Source: Onchocerca volvulus (taxonomy: Eukaryota > Nematoda > Chromadorea > Rhabditida > Onchocercidae). From it: 64,000 bases of DNA. Below are positions 27,101-39,676 of this stretch, piece by piece. The stretch lies in contig HG738138.1 of NCBI GenBank assembly GCA_000499405.2, forward strand, positions 23,713,097 through 23,777,096. The letters run 5' to 3'. The position numbers and the translations under genes were made by a program. How positions within the stretch are numbered: position 1 is the first letter of the stretch; the number at the start of each line of letters is the position of its first letter. Below the pieces are notes generated by a model that was not told the origin of the DNA, did no database searches, and was given only the letters and a program-made list of their open reading frames with translations.

Positions 27101-30100
27101 TTTGAAATTCTTCCACCTTTTCTCGATAATCTGATGTTTAAATATTAGTGAAATATTAAAAATCAAAACGAAGGGAATATTATAGCACTAATGGAGAATA
27201 ATAAGGGAACCATTTTAATTTCATATTTTAAATGATTGAAATCGAATGAAAGCCAATCGATTGGATAATTTGAAAAAGTTTAATTTATTTATTTTGATTT
27301 TGCACACTTTGCTACATTTAAATAAACATATCACTTCTAACCCTCTCATAACTGTATTTATTATATGATATGTGATTTAAAAAAATTTAATACAAATTAA
27401 AGAATTCGAAATTTCTTGCAAAGTTTCAAAAATATTTTCTCAAGTTTCTATTAAAATAAATCTCACACGAATGAGTTGTTCGAAGAAAAATTCTTTTAGT
27501 GCACTTTGTTTTTGTCTTTTAAACTTTTCGTTGTGAAAGTAAATAATGGATTTTAAAAATAACCGAAAATTTTCAAAATACGTAAATTTTCACTTAGCAT
27601 TGGGAAACTCCTACAAATTTCTGATAATTATAAAAAATTTTTCATAATAAAAATGAATAAATAATAATCAAAACTTTCTAATTAAAGAAAAAATCAATAT
27701 TTTTTTTACGCCTTAAGTTTTTTATGGATCACTATGCTCATTTTGGTTTTACTTCGATGATACACATATGTTACAAAGCCAATAAGGTCGAATAACTGAA
27801 AAGTCAGGTGAAAGAAAAGTCACGCTAATTTTTCATTAATTAAAAGTCACACTAAATAAAAGTTAGATTAATTTTTAAGTCACAGTAATATGAAAAAGTC
27901 ATATTAATTAGAATATTTATCACACCAATAAATATTTCAAATTATTGATTAACTTGAAATCTTTCGATCATAAGAAATTTTCAAAAAAAAAAAACACATT
28001 AAACATGAATTATATATAGAAAATACAATAAAAAAAAAGGAAAAAAATTCAGATTCACAAAAAAAGAAAAATTAGTGTGACTTTTTGATCATTTACTTTA
28101 ATAATTTTGCTTTATTTTAATCAATGATTATCTAATCAGTAAATCGATAAATAAACAACTCTTAATATATTGTAAATATCAACTTTTGACTATCAATTGA
28201 TATAAACCTATTATCATTGCAACTTATTATCATATTATCAACTGTACTAACTGATTAAATTTTTCAATGGAAAATTCAACAAGCAATCATAGATTAATCA
28301 ATTATTCTTCATCCTTCATTTCTCGATCGAAATTCACATTTCTATAAAATATAATTATTGAAACTCGACGTAAAATCTTCCTCTCGCTTAAGATTTCAAA
28401 AATGATAAGAAAATTAATTAGAAGCAATAAGTAAACCTATTGGCATTTATAGCTATCAAAATTAATTGATTCTGAATGATTCATCTTCAGATTCATCAAT
28501 TCATGATAACTTGAAAAAATTACTTCTAAAAAAAATAATTTCGAAATAGCTCTAATTATTAGTAAAAAATTGATCGTAAAATTGATAGTAGTAGTGTAAA
28601 ACATTGAACAATCTAACTACTATTAAACTAATTTATAGTTTTTGCAATAATTTTTTGCGAATTTAAAAAAAAAAAAATTTTTTTTTTTTTAGTTTATAAA
28701 AAGCAAGTAAAAATCATTTAGAACTATGCTAAAACATTTATGAAGAAGCGCTAGAAAAATTTTTAAAAATTTTCTCAATTTTGCAAAATTTCTCGAGAGA
28801 TTTTCTCCTTAGATATGTTAACATGATAATTATAAAAATACATATGTTATTCTTGTCATACTTTCTTCTCTTCTTTGCTTCTAAGTTTTGCCAAAATTCT
28901 TGATCAAACGCTGTTGATAAGAGAAGGCAAAAATGCAAGTTTTTGATGACAAGAAATGAGGATAATTTGAAAATTTCGGAAAGTTTTTTTTTAAAAAGAG
29001 GTAAAAGATATTCAAAAGTTTCAAAAATGATAAATTTGTAGTGAAATGTTTGCTTGTTTTTCCTTTTTTTTTTTTCAAAGATAATTTATGATTTATACTC
29101 TCTGGAGAAATTAGAAGTATTACTACTTACAGCTGAAAAATCATCAAATTGAACAACAATAACATTCTTTTTTTTTTTTTTTTTTTGTTTACAGCATATT
29201 GCATCAAAATGATTTGTTACAAGCCAAAAGAAAACTTCAAAAAAGTTTTAAATTCATAAATGAAATGAATTTTTAGACTCAATTTACATTGATCTAAATG
29301 TATTATTTTATGACTTTTATTTAAAAAGAAACTTTTATTAATTTCGTATTTTATGACTTATCTTGGAATATTAATGAATTACTATTTTTAATTTAAAATC
29401 AATTAGATATCATTTAATAATTTCAAAATGTTACATGCTTTTTGCTGATTAAAATCTCACTTATAATACTTTCCATGATTTTATAAAAAGACAAATAGTT
29501 TAACAACAGCATCCTATTTGAGAATTCAAGTTGCAAAAAGTAGTAATTCATTAGTAATTCAAATTTATATCTTTTTGTAAAATTGTATTTAAAAACTTGA
29601 TAATGTCTGATTTCGAGTGACTATACATAGAACGAACAATTGCATTTTTAAGACGAGAAATTTGAATTTGCTTATCGATTAAAATTTTTTGAATGCTTAA
29701 ATTGCAATCATCAAAAAACAGTTTCAAATTTAAAATTGGCACTTTTTTCAATTACAAATGCAGGAATTTAAAAGCTATTCTCGAGATGATCAAAGAAGTT
29801 AACAATGGGATAGTTCGGGAATCATGATCATGATTGTGCCAATTTAAAATTTAAATCTATCTCTTGATGATTGCAATTTGAGCATTCAAAAAATGTTAAT
29901 CGATAAACAAATTCAAGTTTGCCGTCTAACTGCAATTGTTCCTTTCAATGCATAGTCATTCGAAATTCAAGTTTTTAAACACAATTTTACAAAAAGTCAT
30001 AAATTTCAATTACGGGCTTACTTTTGTTGTTTGAATTTTCAAATAGGCTGTTATTTTAAGCTATTTGTCTTCTTAAAAAATCATCAATTTATTATTGAAG

Positions 30101-33100
30101 ACAATCTTCAATAATAAATATTTCTTGGCAAAACCTATTAAGAAAAAATAATTTTTAATTCTCAAAAAAAAAAAAAAAAAAAGAAGAAAAACATATGTTC
30201 GAGAGATATTGTTGCATCGTCTTATAAAAATTTGCTCAGTTATAAAGTTTTAAACATTAATTCACAAAAAAAAAAGTTAGTTATTTATGAAAAGAAAAAA
30301 AATCAATGAAAACTTTTTGTGAAAATATAAGAATTTTTGGAGAATCATCTCGTTCTAGAAAGAAAAAAAGAAATTAATGGATAGGTAAAAGCCATTTTAG
30401 CGTTAATATATTTAAAATTAAATAACGATGATTGCAATCTTTTCGAACGAACTCTTTTATTTTACTCTTTTTAAAATAATCAAATATTTCAAGTCAATTT
30501 TAATAGAAAATTTGCTTAAAATTTAATTATCTCACCAACGGTATGCAATTTAACGCATCGATAGCAATAAGATTTCTTTTTTTTTTTTTTTTTTTATTAA
30601 AATTTTTTTCAAATAGAAAAAAAGTAAAAAAAAAACCCCTTTGATATGATTATAGCAAATGCAAAAAAAAAAAAAAATAAGTTATCAAATCCCAGCAGAA
30701 GACAATAATTCGAAAATTTGAAATTAATAATCAGCAAATTTCTTCTTTTTCAACAAATTTTCTATAATTAACAAGAAGTTTTGTTTATTATTGACATACT
30801 TTTTCTCCTTTTTCCCAATTATCGATATATGCATTAATGCCTAATGCTTGGCAAAAAAAGCCAAAATTTTCGGGTAAAATTAAAAATTAGCACAAATGTA
30901 TAGAACTTGACAAAGTTCAATAAATGAAACGAAATAATTAATTAGTCGAATTACTGAAAAATGTTGCTAAATAATTTCGCTTAAATATTGCTTTTTAATT
31001 AAGAATGCCTCATTTATGATAAGTTTATTTTTTTTGATTTTTAAAATGTTAGCTAATTTAGAAATCATAAATTAACATCAAGGATTGATTTTTTCAAATG
31101 TTTTTCATAACAGAAACTAAATAGCCGAATTTATTGAAATTATCTTTGATATTTATCAATATCGATTGTTTCTGAAGATTTTCGAACAATTTTGACTGGC
31201 CTAAAACTTCTTAATCAAAAATGGGATTTCGTTAAAAGAGCAATTTTCAGAAATATAATAAATCTTATTCAATTTGATTTTCAAGGTGTTTATCGTTGAC
31301 TGTTGACTAAATATTAGCATTTAGTAGAAAATTGGTTTACTTTTGACTAAAAATAAATCGAAAGAAATGAAAATCAAAAAAATCATTTTAATAAAAATTT
31401 AGAAAAACAAAAAGCAAAATATTAATCATAAATTGCAGGAAAGAAAGAAATCATAAATGCAATAAAATGAAAGCTATTCATTTCATTCCAGAGAGAAGAA
31501 GCATAAATTACAAAAATAAAATTAACAATTCTTCAAATTTACTTGCTTGAAATCAAGAATTTTCCGTTTTCATGCAAAATTTAAAATTAACAAAGATTAT
31601 TTTTAGCCTGGGAAATATGCTAAATAGTTCTTCTGAATACTTGGAATAAGAAAATAAGAAATTTTAAGTAAGGGAAAATTGAAATTTAAAAAAAGCTCGA
31701 AAGACGAAATCAAAAGAAGATCAGAAAATTACAGTTCAAAAAAATTACAAAATTCAAAACTAACCAGCTGAAGCATTTTGATGATTTGAAGAATTAGTTG
31801 CAGCAATAACTTTGGTTATTGGCATCATTTGATTTAAATTATCCAATGTGAAATCTGAAATAACAAAAGAAAAAAAACTAACTTATTGGAATTTTAAGTT
31901 TTAAATTGTAATTTTATCTTAATTATAAGCATTATCCATATATTTTTATTCTTTTCAGAAGTTCAAATTCAAAGTCAAAAAATTAATTGAAAATTTAAAA
32001 AATTGCACGGTAGAATTAAAATTTAAAAATTACATCTCTCAAATTTAAAAGGATTTTTCAAACTTTATTCATTACAAAAAGAGTTTAAAAAAATCTTGGA
32101 TTAAATTAGTGTCTTTCGACATACTTTAATATACCTTTTTTTTATTACAATTAAATAAATTATAAGAATAAATCTGTTTTGACAATTGGCAGATATATAT
32201 ATATATATTCTCTTCATAATGATAACGATATTGTTATCAGTTTCTTGTTAATTAGCAAAACGAGACCTAGCTTGATCTTAATTTATCAATTTAAGTCATA
32301 CTTTGAATTCTATCTAATTTTTTCATCCAAATATCTTCCTCTGAAGGATTTTATTCCTGAAGCAATTACTTGTGGAAGAAAAAGTAATGCTTATCACCAC
32401 AACTTAATTTTCGATAGTAATCAAGTGGTCCGAAAATTTTGAATGTTCATTGATTTTTGGTCTTCAATCTTTATTGTCCAATACAGTTACATGATAGTTT
32501 TTTGGAATATAGGAAAAAAAATTGGTATGTGGAAGATTAAATGCATGATAGGATAAATAATATAAAGGAAATCATAAAAATTGACTTGAAAAATGATGAG
32601 AAAATCGAATAATCGATTTTAATGTAACTTTTTTTCCATTTTTTCTTTTTTTCTTTTTTTTTTTTTTTGTAAAATTAGAGAGATAGTTTGCAACTTAAAT
32701 CTGCACCTTTATTTGTGTTTTAATTAGATAAAATATAAGAATAAATGCATAAAGATATTAAAAGAATATAAGAAATAATAGGAAATGACTAATTAAAAAA
32801 GAAATTTATTGATTTGAAACTTCAGAAATTCCCACAAAACATTTAAATTTAATTTAGAAATTCTAATGGTCAGATAAATCAAAAAAAAACGAAAAATTTT
32901 GTCAAATTATATTTTGTCATTTTCATAAACCAATCATTATATAATATCGACAAGATGATTAGATGTTTTGTTATAAAAATATCTGAAAAATTGTCTTCAT
33001 TGAATTTAGGATGAATATCAATTCCCTCTTTTTTTTTTTTTTTATTCAAAAATTTTCATTTCAATCATGCAATATTTCTTTTCAGCCTTTCAACTTCTTT

Positions 33101-34419
33101 TGTCCATTTTTTCCTTTTTTTTTCTTTTTTTTATTTTTCTTTTTGTTGCATTTTTAGAAAATTGAATGCAACATTTAGAAGATTGTTTTAGAAAGTTTCA
33201 CTCGAAAGAAAATGATTTAAAAAAAAAAAATGAATAAAAGAATGAATAAAATGAATTGATTGTTTTTCATAAAATGAAATATTCAAGTTAAATTTAATTG
33301 CTTTTTGAGGAAAATTTTATTTTTATCATTTCACATGATTTCTTTCTCATCTTTTTTTTTCCAATGTTCAGTTGTGAAAAAATGATCAATAACATAAACA
33401 ATTGTGCGCTTGCCAGACTTAATAAATTCAAAATTCCAATTTTATGCTATTTCGAAATATATTGCTCAATCGAATCGTTTTTTTTTTTACAACGTGAGAT
33501 TCTGAAACTTTCATCAAATTTTATTTTTTTTCTTGAGATTCCTAATTAACACTATTGTAATTATTAATTAATCTTTTGTACAATCCATGTAAATATATTT
33601 CCTTCATCGACATGTTTTTTGTTATCTTTTTTTTTTTTTTTTAAATCATAATTCATTTCATATTTGATCTGTGGAGAAAAGTTTTTCAGTTTTTTCTCGT
33701 CAATAAATAACCAAAATTTTTCCTCTCACAAATGATATCTCGGAAAATAAAAAAAAAATTTCAATTTATAAAAAAAAAACTTAAAAAAAAACTTAAAAAT
33801 AACAAAGAACCAGCTTTTTTCAAACGAAAAAAAAATTATTAGTATAAATGCGTATAAAATTGAAGAAAAAAGTTTGAATAGCATAAGAGCAATGCAAAAA
33901 ATTTTGACAATTTATTCAGCATTTTTTATTTTTAATTTTATTTTTCATAAAAAGAAAGCTAGGAACAAGCAAAAAAAGCGATACCTAGGTAAATTGAATG
34001 CAGCTTTTTACAATTTCTGATCAGTTTACGAGTCAATGGATAAATTTGAGGTATTTTAAATTTTAATTGCTATTTTGCATCTAATTGGCTTTTTTTTTTC
34101 TAGCATAGATGAAATTTCAAAAAAAAAATATATATATATATTTAAAATTGCGATTTTTTTGCTATCCAAAAAACAACTTTTTGAATAAAACAATTTATTA
34201 ATATTTAGATAAGTGATTGATTTAAAATTTATATGTCTTTTAAAATTTGTTCGATCAATAAAAAGATGAGAAAGCCATACCAGTTGTATACTGTTTGCGT
34301 ATGTCAGATTCAAATTGTGATTTGTTTTGGTACCATTTAAGGAAAATATAAACAGCAAGAATGAAAATCAATAAAAAGCTAAGTAAAATGCATAAGATTA
34401 ATACTAATAGTGTGTTCAT
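21135..34419 (-). CDS. Divergent synaptotagmin with degenerate C2A
   Basis: Eleven exons in transcription order: 34281-34419, 31765-31854, 25187-25268, 23742-23865, 23383-23544, 23081-23230, 22488-22616, 22209-22329, 21854-22025, 21570-21684, 21135-21218. They sum to 1368 nt with every phase matching (455 aa). A hydrophobic anchor (residues ~4-28) is followed by KWYQNK and a polar linker with a Gln run. C2A has ANDIPAENSEPYVK and VYNFVRFTRHGLVG, so the aspartates that bind calcium in Syt1 are deleted or replaced (E, N, V, G). C2B keeps LRPMDITGASDPYVK and VMDWDRIGHDDLLG, with all five acidic positions, plus the RRRVKARKT basic strand. It would be a membrane-anchored vesicle-trafficking protein using C2B alone for calcium. 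Its paralogue class is not resolved. Two introns exceed 2 kb, and one of 6.5 kb holds mobile-element-like sequence. Confidence 0.88.
23536..23648. repeat. 39-bp tandem repeat across a splice acceptor
   Basis: Three units (23536-23574, 23575-23613, 23614-23648, the last shortened). The first unit contains the acceptor of exon 23383-23544 of the minus-strand synaptotagmin and its first nine coding bases. The other two are intronic copies in which the acceptor CAGG reads CAAG on the gene strand. Confidence 0.9.
27815..28085. mobile_element. MITE-like element with 20-bp terminal inverted repeats
   Basis: The ends, 27815-27834 and 28066-28085, are inverted copies with one mismatch in 20 (AAAAGTCACGCTAATTTTTC against GAAAAATTAGTGTGACTTTT). 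The 271-bp body is A/T-rich and non-coding, with extra AAGTCAC motifs near 27850, 27880 and 27895. No clear target-site duplication is visible, so the class is undetermined. Confidence 0.6.
29474..30086. repeat. Foldback with ~250-270-bp arms
   Basis: Left arm about 29474-29742 and right arm about 29836-30086 are imperfect inverted copies. Matched blocks include GATGATTGCAATTT, ATCGATAA, AATTCAA, ACAAATAG and CCTATTTGA, read in opposite orientation. The spacer is about 93 bp and ends in a perfect 16-bp palindrome (29820-29835). An open frame in the left arm has no recognisable product. Confidence 0.8.
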
Positions 34420-34454
34420 TTTATTGATTTTTTAACTCTTCTAAGAAATTCCAA

Positions 34455-34464
34455 CTGAAAAATA
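34455..34464 (-). promoter_or_regulatory. Candidate trans-splice acceptor for the minus-strand synaptotagmin
   Basis: On the minus strand TATTTTTCAG ends at 34455, leaving a 35-base 5' UTR (34454-34420) before the ATG at 34419. Confidence 0.45.
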
Positions 34465-34833
34465 TTGATCTGACTAATATTAGGAATGATAACAGTACCA
34501 CATTAGACACCTGAATTGTACCTGAAATAGCTGAAATTAGTTTTTTTTCTTTTTTTTCAAAATTTTTTCGCTGAAATTTAAAAGAAGAAAATAAAATCCC
34601 AAAGAAAAAAGATAGAAAACATAACGATAAAAAAAAGTGATCAGGCAAAAATGCCATAGAAATCATGAATATAAATATACGGTGAAAGTAATTAACATGT
34701 ACGGCGAAGGTAATTAATGAATTACATGATAGGATACTTGAAAAATAATGAATACGAAAATAATACAGAAAAGATCAAAGGTTAAAATTTCCATTAGATA
34801 TCGAATTTCTGAATATATTATATGTTAGTAACA

Positions 34834-34901
34834 ATAATTTCATTATAAATCTGACGTCAATATTTCTATAATTTCATTATAAATTTGACGTCAGCATTTC
34901 T
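34834..34901. promoter_or_regulatory. Two perfect CRE motifs in a 34-bp tandem duplication
   Basis: Units 34834-34867 and 34868-34901 differ at only a few bases. Each carries TGACGTCA (34852-34859 and 34886-34893), the palindromic site for CREB/ATF bZIP factors. They lie about 400-440 bp upstream of the minus-strand synaptotagmin start, in its presumed promoter or outron. Activity is inferred from the motif only. Confidence 0.5.
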
Positions 34902-37900
34902 TAAATTTCTTGGAGAGAAAATTAATGCAAAATTTGATAGCTATTACTAAATATTACATAAATTTTTAGCAAATTTTTAAATTATTATGAAATTTTTAGC
35001 AATTAGTTGAAAATTAACGAAAATTCGATAAAAATTTTTAGGAACAAAAGAGCAAAACTTGTAAACTTCTTGAAAATTTTATGGTAAAATTTAAAAATTA
35101 GATAAATATTAGATATTAATTAATTTGAAATTTTAATCAAGCGATAAATGCTAGCTAGCATATTTTGCTACAATTATTGATTGATTAAAAGTTTATTTTG
35201 TTTTTTTTATATTATTTTCTCTTTCTTAAAGTTATTTTGCATTTATTATAAAAATAATTTGTGAATTGTGAATTCACAAAATGCGTAACTTCTCGTCCAT
35301 TTCTTCTCATACTTTCTCAAAAATGGAAAATATCATTACATTTTACTATAGCAATTGCAAAAAGATAATATTTGCTCATTTGTAACTTATTAAAAAATAT
35401 GATAGATTTCATGCAAATTAAAACAAAATAAAAATTGATAATTAATTAAAAATAAAATTAACGTGTGCTATTTGCTAATTCTTTTCCGGTAGAATTCAAT
35501 TCAATTCAATTCAATTATTATTCTTTTTTTTTTTTTTTTTTTTAAAATTATGCAAGGAAAATTTAACTTGAAAATATTAGCTTCAAACTCAAGTTTTTCC
35601 CCCTAAAACTTATATTTTTCTTCTAAAAACACGTACATATTCCAATTCCATTTTATCATTTTTATTAATATATAATTTATTTGAAAAAGAAAAAAAAATT
35701 TTTTCTTCACAAAAATATTTTCCATTTAGCAAAGCTCAAATAAAATATTTCCTCTTCTATCTTATTAACATTTCATCATTTTACATGCCATCGAGAAGGA
35801 ATAGATAAGTTTTAATTTTTTATCAACAATTACCGCCATTTTCATATTTTTTGATCAAATATGGAAAGAAAATTACTTTTGTTTACTATTATCAGTTCTA
35901 ATTCATGGTACCACATTTTAGGATGGTAAAAAGTGTAATAAGGAATCGAATAATGATTATTAAGAATAGAAACGATCAAATATACAAATTTGATAATTGG
36001 AATTACATAAAATTATAAAATTAGAATTACACGATACACTATCATTTGTAAATACAATCCAGTAATGATAAGTCAGAAAATGAATTACTGTATCAGGCCA
36101 GATTATATCTTTCACAAACACAATTTGATTATATTTTCAATTGTTTTTTACAAATTAGAACAAAAACAAGTAATTAAAAACAAATTCTTGAAATTCATTT
36201 TGACGAAATTGTAGTATAATTTTTTAAACAAAATCACAATTTAAATAATCATCGTCGATGTTGCAAGTTTACTTTTTGTCTCTTTCATAAGTGAAATTTT
36301 CATAAATATAAAATTACAATCAACTGAAAAAATTAGAAAAAGATTTCAAATTTTAAAGTTTCAATCAATTTGAATCATAATTTGATTCCTTTCTTTTTTT
36401 TGTTTTTTCTTTTTTCAAAGAAATCTTTCAAACACATCAAAACCAATATTTGCAAAATTTATTCAAAAAAGAAAAAAAAAAACGATGCGAAAAAAAAAAA
36501 AGTTTGAATTATTGGAAAGTTGGTGTCATCAAATTGCATTGGAAAGCAAGAATATCGGCGAAGAAGAAAAAACCTAATAAATAGAGCATGTAAAGAAATA
36601 TATTTATTTCGATCGAATATTTTCCTTCTTCCTGACATTAATCGAATCGTTTTAATCAATATTTATCAAATGAAATATATATTTAAAATTATAAAAAGAA
36701 AATTCACAAAATTAAAATTTATAAATTTAGACAATCGCTTTATGTTAAAGAATTTCAAAACTATTTATATCGCATTTTAATCAGCTTCAATATGAATTAA
36801 AATGCCGAAAATTGTTGATATTTACTCAAAAACCTTCATTTCCTTGCATATTCCGTCGTTTCCTTCAATCATAAAATTTCAATTAAATAATGAGATTTAG
36901 AGTGTTGAATTGGTAAATAATATCTATAAAACTTATGAGAAATCTAAACTAAAAATGCTGATAAACAAGCGATTGATTTATTTTTCATTTAAAATGTCCT
37001 TAAAATAGTTTATGACTAAAAGCTTATTTAATGAATACTCATACAATTGCGGTAATTGAATTGTCATTTTTCATTAATTTATTTCGCAAAAAGATTTTTT
37101 GCGAATGAAAATCGATGAAGATCGATGATATAGTTGTGATGATAAAACTAAGCTAAAATAAAGTTGTAAAATTGAATTGCTTACTTCATTTTGATATTAA
37201 ATTAAAACTAACAAAACAAAACTGTCGCATTCATCATATTTCCGTATTTCTTCCCAAATATCCTATTAAATTTGTAATAGAAATTTCTTTTTAAAATAAT
37301 AATTAACAATTTTTAACTTTTATTTACCTTTCGTTCATTTGTCTCAATTTAATATTGAAAAGCATAAAAGCATATTAATTATTATTATAAATGCAATCGA
37401 CCATGAAAACATCATTTCAATTTGTTAATTAAATGGTTCATTAATGAATTCTATGCTCAGCTATAATTATCCAATATAATACATAAAGATTTATTACATT
37501 TAATTGCATGAAATTTAAAAAAAAAAAAGAAAGAAGAACAAGGTGAAAAGTGAGCTATTGATTAATTAAATTCAAATAAAGTTTAAAAAAAAGCAAAAAT
37601 CAGCATTGTGATTAATTGGTATAAGGTTTATCATGAAAATATGAAATAAATTGAAAAATAAGCACTACATTATGTTTGAGGCTATTGAGCTAGTTTGAAA
37701 ATTGTTAATTAATTAATAATTAATTAAGTGATTAATTGATAAGAAGATCGATATTTTGATAAAAATGAAGTATCAAATGTTTAGAAATTAAGTAAAACGA
37801 AGAAAAAGCCAGTAACGGAAACGATGATAATTTTATTCGTTACTAAGGAAGGCAAATGACAGACATTTCATGAAATATAATTTAGGTCTTCGAGATCAGC

Positions 37901-39639
37901 ACTTTCAATTATTTATCTCTAAGGAAATGAAAGTAAGCATAGAATTAATGATTTCTCTTTGTTATAATATCATATCATTTTGGCTAGTCATCTTCAGCCA
38001 AAAGTTGTCTAATTTTTGATCTTTGATATTTTCAGCAACAAAATGTTGAACAGATAAATTGTTATCATTTGTGGGAATAAGCTTAGTATGACCATATTTC
38101 AGTAATTATTTCATTAAAGTCTAATAATTCTTGCAATTTTTTATCGTTAAAAAAGCCTGAAACAAGAATTGTAAAAATTATTTTCAACTTTAGTTTAAAC
38201 TCATTTGAAAATATCTTGAAAGATTTATGCGGAAATAGGAAAATATCCTGGAAGATTTACTCGAAAATACAAATTACTGGATAAAAAAAAAAAAAAAACT
38301 TCTAATAATGCTTTTTGCATTGTTGCAATGGAAATTTTCTTGGAGTCTTGCAAACGAAGAGAATGATCTTCTTAATAATTAATTGCTACTTAAATTCCAT
38401 ACTAGTTTTAAATTGAAAAATTAAAATTAAGTTCTGCCTTTTAAGCAAACAACTCTAATTAGTGATAAATTGGTCAAACTTAACATTTAAAATTATTTTG
38501 ATTAAGCAATAAAAATGTCATGCTATTAATTCGTTGATCGGATAAATAAAGACATTTTATTGATGGCTTTGATGGCAAAGTATAAACTTCTATTAGTAAT
38601 TAACTTTAAGAAGCAAAAAAGCAAAGATTATGAAATATTTGAATTTTTGAATTTTTAAAAATAGAGAAAACTACGATATTTCACGAAAGAATAAGGAACT
38701 ACGATAAATTGAAAAGATTTTCGTTTGAATATTCCTGCAACTTCTTTCTTCAACTTAAGTGAAACACTTAACGATGAAAAACTCAATCTTTAGTTGTCAA
38801 AAGAAAGGAATTGCTAAAACGATGATTTTGAATGAAAATTTAAAATCAGTGGATACTTGTAAGAAGCTTTGTAAATGGAAAAAAAAAAGGAAAACTTCTA
38901 AATTTTAAAGCAAAAATGCAGTATTTTAAGCACATCCGAAAATTTAAAAATTTCCATTCAAAAAATCTTTTTCAATGATTACTTTTTAACAAATTTTTTG
39001 CATTTGTTAAACATTAACGAATAATTCTGCCTAATTTTCATACATAATTTTGCGTTAATAAAACTGAACTAAAAAATTTAAACAATTCAAATTGAAATAT
39101 TTTTCGCAATTTTTCAAAGAATGAAATCAGCCGAAATTGCCTTGATTCGTCAATTGTTTATAATATGCAATAATTGTACATCAAATTATATTTTATTCTC
39201 GTATTCCATGATAAATATGAATTTGTTTTATGAAAGATAAAAAAGTATGATGCAAGTCAAGAAATAATATAAGCCAGGAAAATTTTATATTATGGAAATG
39301 AAGGAAGATGGTTAATAAACTGTAGGAAAACTTCTATCAAAAAAAAGAAAAAAAAAAGATTTCAAATTGATTTTGCTTGAATTTTATCAAATTTAAAGGA
39401 TTATAATAAAAATATTTGTGTTATTATAAGGAATTCTTTAGCACAAAATTTCAAATATGAATTTCATTATTTTAAGATAATTCGAACTTTTTTTTTTTTT
39501 TTTTTTTTTTTTAAGAAAGTGATCTCTTACTTTTTATTTCTCGAAACGTCATAATCGATAATTTGAAAGCGAACAGATTATTGCGATCTTTCAATGGTCT
39601 ATTCGCAAGACGTTTTTTGGACGCGTATATATTACTTTG

Positions 39640-39676
39640 AATCACGTGTAAGCGTAACCGTCACAGATACGTGATT
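39640..39676. promoter_or_regulatory. Inverted AATCACGT / ACGTGATT pair
   Basis: AATCACGT (39640-39647) and ACGTGATT (39669-39676) are perfect inverted copies 21 bases apart; the left one extends to CACGTG, an E-box. The flanks (39600-39700) are visibly less A/T-rich than the surrounding kilobases, suggesting a conserved regulatory patch. No adjacent gene was found. Confidence 0.3.

Larger units (their letters stand above)
25269..31764 (-). other. 6.5-kb intron with mobile-element remnants
   Basis: This intron separates two linker exons of the minus-strand synaptotagmin. It contains a MITE-like element (27815-28085), a foldback structure (29474-30086) and many A/T homopolymer runs. No other conserved coding sequence was found. 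A neighbouring 2.4-kb intron (31855-34280) shows nothing beyond short AT repeats. Confidence 0.65.

Noticed and set aside
36459..36780. Overlapping frames on both strands near 36.5 kb
   Set aside because: Mutually antisense, A/T-driven, no recognisable family, poly-Phe end from a homopolymer run.
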